NCBI GenBank assembly: GCA_947164805.1
Contig: CAMUXX010000032.1
Location: forward strand, 1 to 8,134
Direction of reading: 5' to 3'
Source: an uncultured Elusimicrobia bacterium
GTDB lineage: Bacteria; Elusimicrobiota; Elusimicrobia; Elusimicrobiales; Elusimicrobiaceae
Length of the DNA stretch: 8,134 nt
Positions 6,957-8,134 of this stretch are shown here, one piece after another. The position numbers and the translations under genes were made by a program. How positions within the stretch are numbered: the first letter of the stretch is position 1; every line of letters begins with the position of its first letter. The notes under the pieces are model-generated. The model was not told the DNA's origin and searched no databases. It saw only the letters and a list, made by a program, of their open reading frames with translations.

Positions 6957-7617
6957 TTTGATTACTCCCCATACTTTTTTGTTGTGTATTTTGTTTATGT
7001 TCCCTTGCCATTTGCAAAACACTTGCTGCTTCTTCTTTGGCGGAAGAGTCTTTCTCTTTTTGTTCCTGTTTTTGTTTTTCCTGTTGTTGATCCTGTTTTT
7101 GATCCTGATTTTGTTTATCCTGGTTTTGGTTTTGCTTATCTTTTTGATTATCCTTATTTTGCTGGGGATTTTCCTTAGGATTATTACACTGGTTATTTGC
7201 CTGTTCTTCCTTTAGCATAAACTGCAGATTTTGCTTAGCATCATTATCTTTTAAGTTATTTAAAATAACAGTACGCATGGCCTGTTTTGCAGTTTCCTTA
7301 TCCCCTGCTTTATAGGCTGAATTTGCAAAATTATATAAAGCATTTTGATTAAACTCCGCTTGTTTTTGATTTTTAGGTTCTTGTAAGGCTTGCTCAAAAG
7401 CCTTGGTCGCTGCGTTATAATCTTGAAGGCGGTACAAAGCCGTTCCGCTGTTATATGCAGCTTTTTGAGGGGTTTTGGCAACGGCTTTTTCATAAAGTTC
7501 AAATGCCTGGCCGAATTTACCTTCATCATAGGCTTTATTGCCTTGTCTTAAAATAGAATTTTGTGCTAAAACCGGCAATGTTAAAAAAATCAAAATAAAA
7601 CTTAAAATAATTCTCAT
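6940..7617 (-). CDS. batC: BatC-like TPR protein with Gln/Lys/Asn low-complexity segment
   Basis: A 225-residue secreted or periplasmic protein. Residues 1-19 are a signal peptide, with likely cleavage after VLA. TPR repeats follow at about 21-53, 54-87 and 92-125 (for example NKAYDEGKFGQAFELYEKA and SGTALYRLQDYNAATKAFEQAL). Residues 138-190 are almost only Gln, Lys, Asn, Asp and Glu. The C-terminal segment, about 191-225, returns to helical sequence and ends in EKDW, an ending I recall from BatC proteins. There is no membrane segment. TPRs between a VWA gene and batD mark it as BatC, probably a scaffold that holds Bat proteins together (inference). The ATG lies 2 bp after the stop of the VWA gene, with only a modest AAAAGG site 12 nt away, so coupling is likely. 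A single cysteine (C144) lies in the low-complexity part. Confidence 0.88.
   Translation of the reverse strand: MRIILSFILIFLTLPVLAQNSILRQGNKAYDEGKFGQAFELYEKAVAKTPQKAAYNSGTALYRLQDYNAATKAFEQALQEPKNQKQAEFNQNALYNFANSAYKAGDKETAKQAMRTVILNNLKDNDAKQNLQFMLKEEQANNQCNNPKENPQQNKDNQKDKQNQNQDKQNQDQKQDQQQEKQKQEQKEKDSSAKEEAASVLQMAREHKQNTQQKSMGSNQIEKDW
6954..6970 (-). promoter_or_regulatory. Ribosome binding site and TTG start that set the batD N-terminus
   Basis: On the minus strand GGGGAG (6970-6965) lies 8 nt before TTG (6956-6954). The site is within the last codons of batC, and the next codons give Lys-Lys followed by a hydrophobic signal peptide. This supports TTG rather than the GTG at 7022, which would put 22 extra polar residues before the signal peptide. 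Confidence 0.7.
7048..7206 (-). repeat. Low-complexity Gln/Lys/Asn/Asp coding repeat in batC
   Basis: This stretch encodes residues 138-190 of BatC. On the plus strand it shows as repeated gatcctg, tttttg and ttatcc units, and on the minus strand as A-rich CAAAA/CAGGA units. Imperfect short units make it a likely site of length change by slippage. The opposite strand has open frames with long Leu/Phe runs, which are reading shadows of the repeat and not genes. Confidence 0.75.
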
Positions 7618-7619
7618 AA

Positions 7620-8134
7620 TTATATTTTACCTTTTCTTATTGGCAGGCATAAAGCCCCCATAATTAAAATTATAGCCAAGGTAAGGGGTATTTGATATCT
7701 GCTTTTATAGATTACCGTATCAGTAATTTTAGTTAAACTTTTGTCTAAAGTGCGAAGCTGGTTTGCAATATCATCAGCAACCTGCTGGGCATTAGTATAT
7801 TTAATATAAGCACCGCCTGTTTTGGAAGCTAAATTTATTAAAGATTTTTCATCTAACTTTGTCATTACGGTTTTTCCGTCTTTATCTTTTTTATATTCAG
7901 TTCCTTGTGCGGTTTTTATAGGTATTAGTTCCCCCTCCTCAGTACCGATACCGACGGTAATAATTTTTATACCGGCTTCACGGGCCGTACTTAAAGTTTC
8001 TTCTATATCTTGCGGATTATGGTCTTCACCATCAGTAACTAAAACCAAGGCTTTTACCCCTGCATAAGGGCTAAGCATACGGGAAGCAAGTTTTATAGTA
8101 GGGGATATGGCAGTCCCTGCGACAGGTAACATAT
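7620..8134 (-). CDS. batB: VWA-domain membrane protein of the Bat cluster, C-terminal part (BatB-like)
   Basis: The 3' end of a gene that runs off the right edge; the Met codon at 8132 is internal, not the start. The visible 170 codons cover the second half of a von Willebrand A domain: GTAIS near the edge holds the Thr of the MIDAS metal site, and LVTDGEDHN (about residues 31-39 of the visible part) holds its Asp. The IKIITVGIGTEEGELIPI and KKDKDGKTVMTKLDE stretches are typical of BatA/BatB. The DxSxS part of the MIDAS and the first membrane segments lie outside the window. A membrane segment at about 146-164 is followed by a short positive tail (RKGKI). The position directly before batC favours BatB over BatA, but the missing N-terminal half prevents proof. 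BatA and a MoxR ATPase gene would be expected upstream, beyond 8134. Confidence 0.85.
   Translation of the reverse strand, partial: MLPVAGTAISPTIKLASRMLSPYAGVKALVLVTDGEDHNPQDIEETLSTAREAGIKIITVGIGTEEGELIPIKTAQGTEYKKDKDGKTVMTKLDEKSLINLASKTGGAYIKYTNAQQVADDIANQLRTLDKSLTKITDTVIYKSRYQIPLTLAIILIMGALCLPIRKGKI

Larger units (their letters stand above)
1..8134 (-). other. Probable single long operon (bat - rpiB - pgi - small protein - miaB - PilZ - miaA)
   Basis: All ten genes run leftwards. Spacings in order are +2, -17, -4, +36, +12, +11, +3, +12 and -4 bp. There is no convincing -35/-10 pair or stem-loop-plus-T terminator between them. Neither end of the unit is in view. Co-transcription is an inference from spacing; a promoter inside a coding region cannot be excluded. 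Confidence 0.65.

Noticed and set aside
5130..7022. Longer batD starting at GTG 7022
   Set aside because: It adds 22 polar residues before the signal peptide and would overlap batC by 83 bp; the TTG at 6956 has a better ribosome site.
6958..7215. Plus-strand open frames with long Leu/Phe/Ile runs that look like a membrane protein
   Set aside because: They are the reverse of the Gln/Lys/Asn repeat of batC. Codons for those residues read as Leu, Phe and Ile on the other strand; no ribosome site or family motif is present.
7620..8132. Met codon at 8132 as the true start of the VWA protein
   Set aside because: A start here would remove the first half of the VWA domain including the DxSxS metal motif; the frame is open to the window edge, so the gene is simply cut.
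1..8134. Novel defence system, mobile element, CRISPR array or RNA gene
   Set aside because: No transposase, integrase, terminal repeats, spaced direct repeats, nuclease or effector motifs, or tRNA/rRNA-like sequence was seen on either strand; base composition looks even across the window.

Overview
The window looks like chromosomal DNA from an AT-rich (about one third G+C by eye), probably anaerobic or host-associated, non-Bacteroidetes bacterium. Most genes have purine-rich Shine-Dalgarno sites, which is unusual for Bacteroidetes even though the bat gene set is common there. The combination of a Bat cluster, a transaldolase-fusion-type Pgi, a PilZ protein and a lysine-rich small protein makes me think of Elusimicrobiota, but this is a weak inference from gene content and no ribosomal RNA or marker gene is present to settle it.

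All ten genes lie on the minus strand and read from right to left. In transcription order they are a VWA membrane protein (batB-like, cut by the right edge), batC, batD, batE, rpiB, pgi, an unrecognised small Cys/Lys/Trp-rich protein, miaB, a PilZ-domain protein, and miaA (cut by the left edge). Gaps run from a 17-bp overlap to 36 bp, so the window reads as one long operon with no internal promoter or canonical terminator. There is no gene-free stretch over 300 bases.

Three blocks can be seen. Positions 4408-8134 hold the Bat (aerotolerance-type) envelope complex: VWA protein, two TPR proteins and the large BatD protein. Positions 2278-4371 hold two sugar-phosphate isomerases, RpiB (ribose-5-P/ribulose-5-P) and Pgi (glucose-6-P/fructose-6-P), which link glycolysis and the non-oxidative pentose phosphate pathway. 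Positions 1-1840 hold the two enzymes that act one after the other on A37 of tRNAs reading UNN codons: MiaA adds the isopentenyl group and MiaB methylthiolates it. A PilZ protein with a cysteine-rich tail sits between them.

The most unusual items are the 140-residue protein at 1844-2266 (histone-H1-like tail, CxxxC motifs and an aromatic beta domain), the cysteine tail of the PilZ protein, a strong hairpin inside the miaA P-loop codons, and unusual starts: TTG for batD and miaB, GTG for miaA. No mobile element, CRISPR array, tRNA or rRNA was seen.
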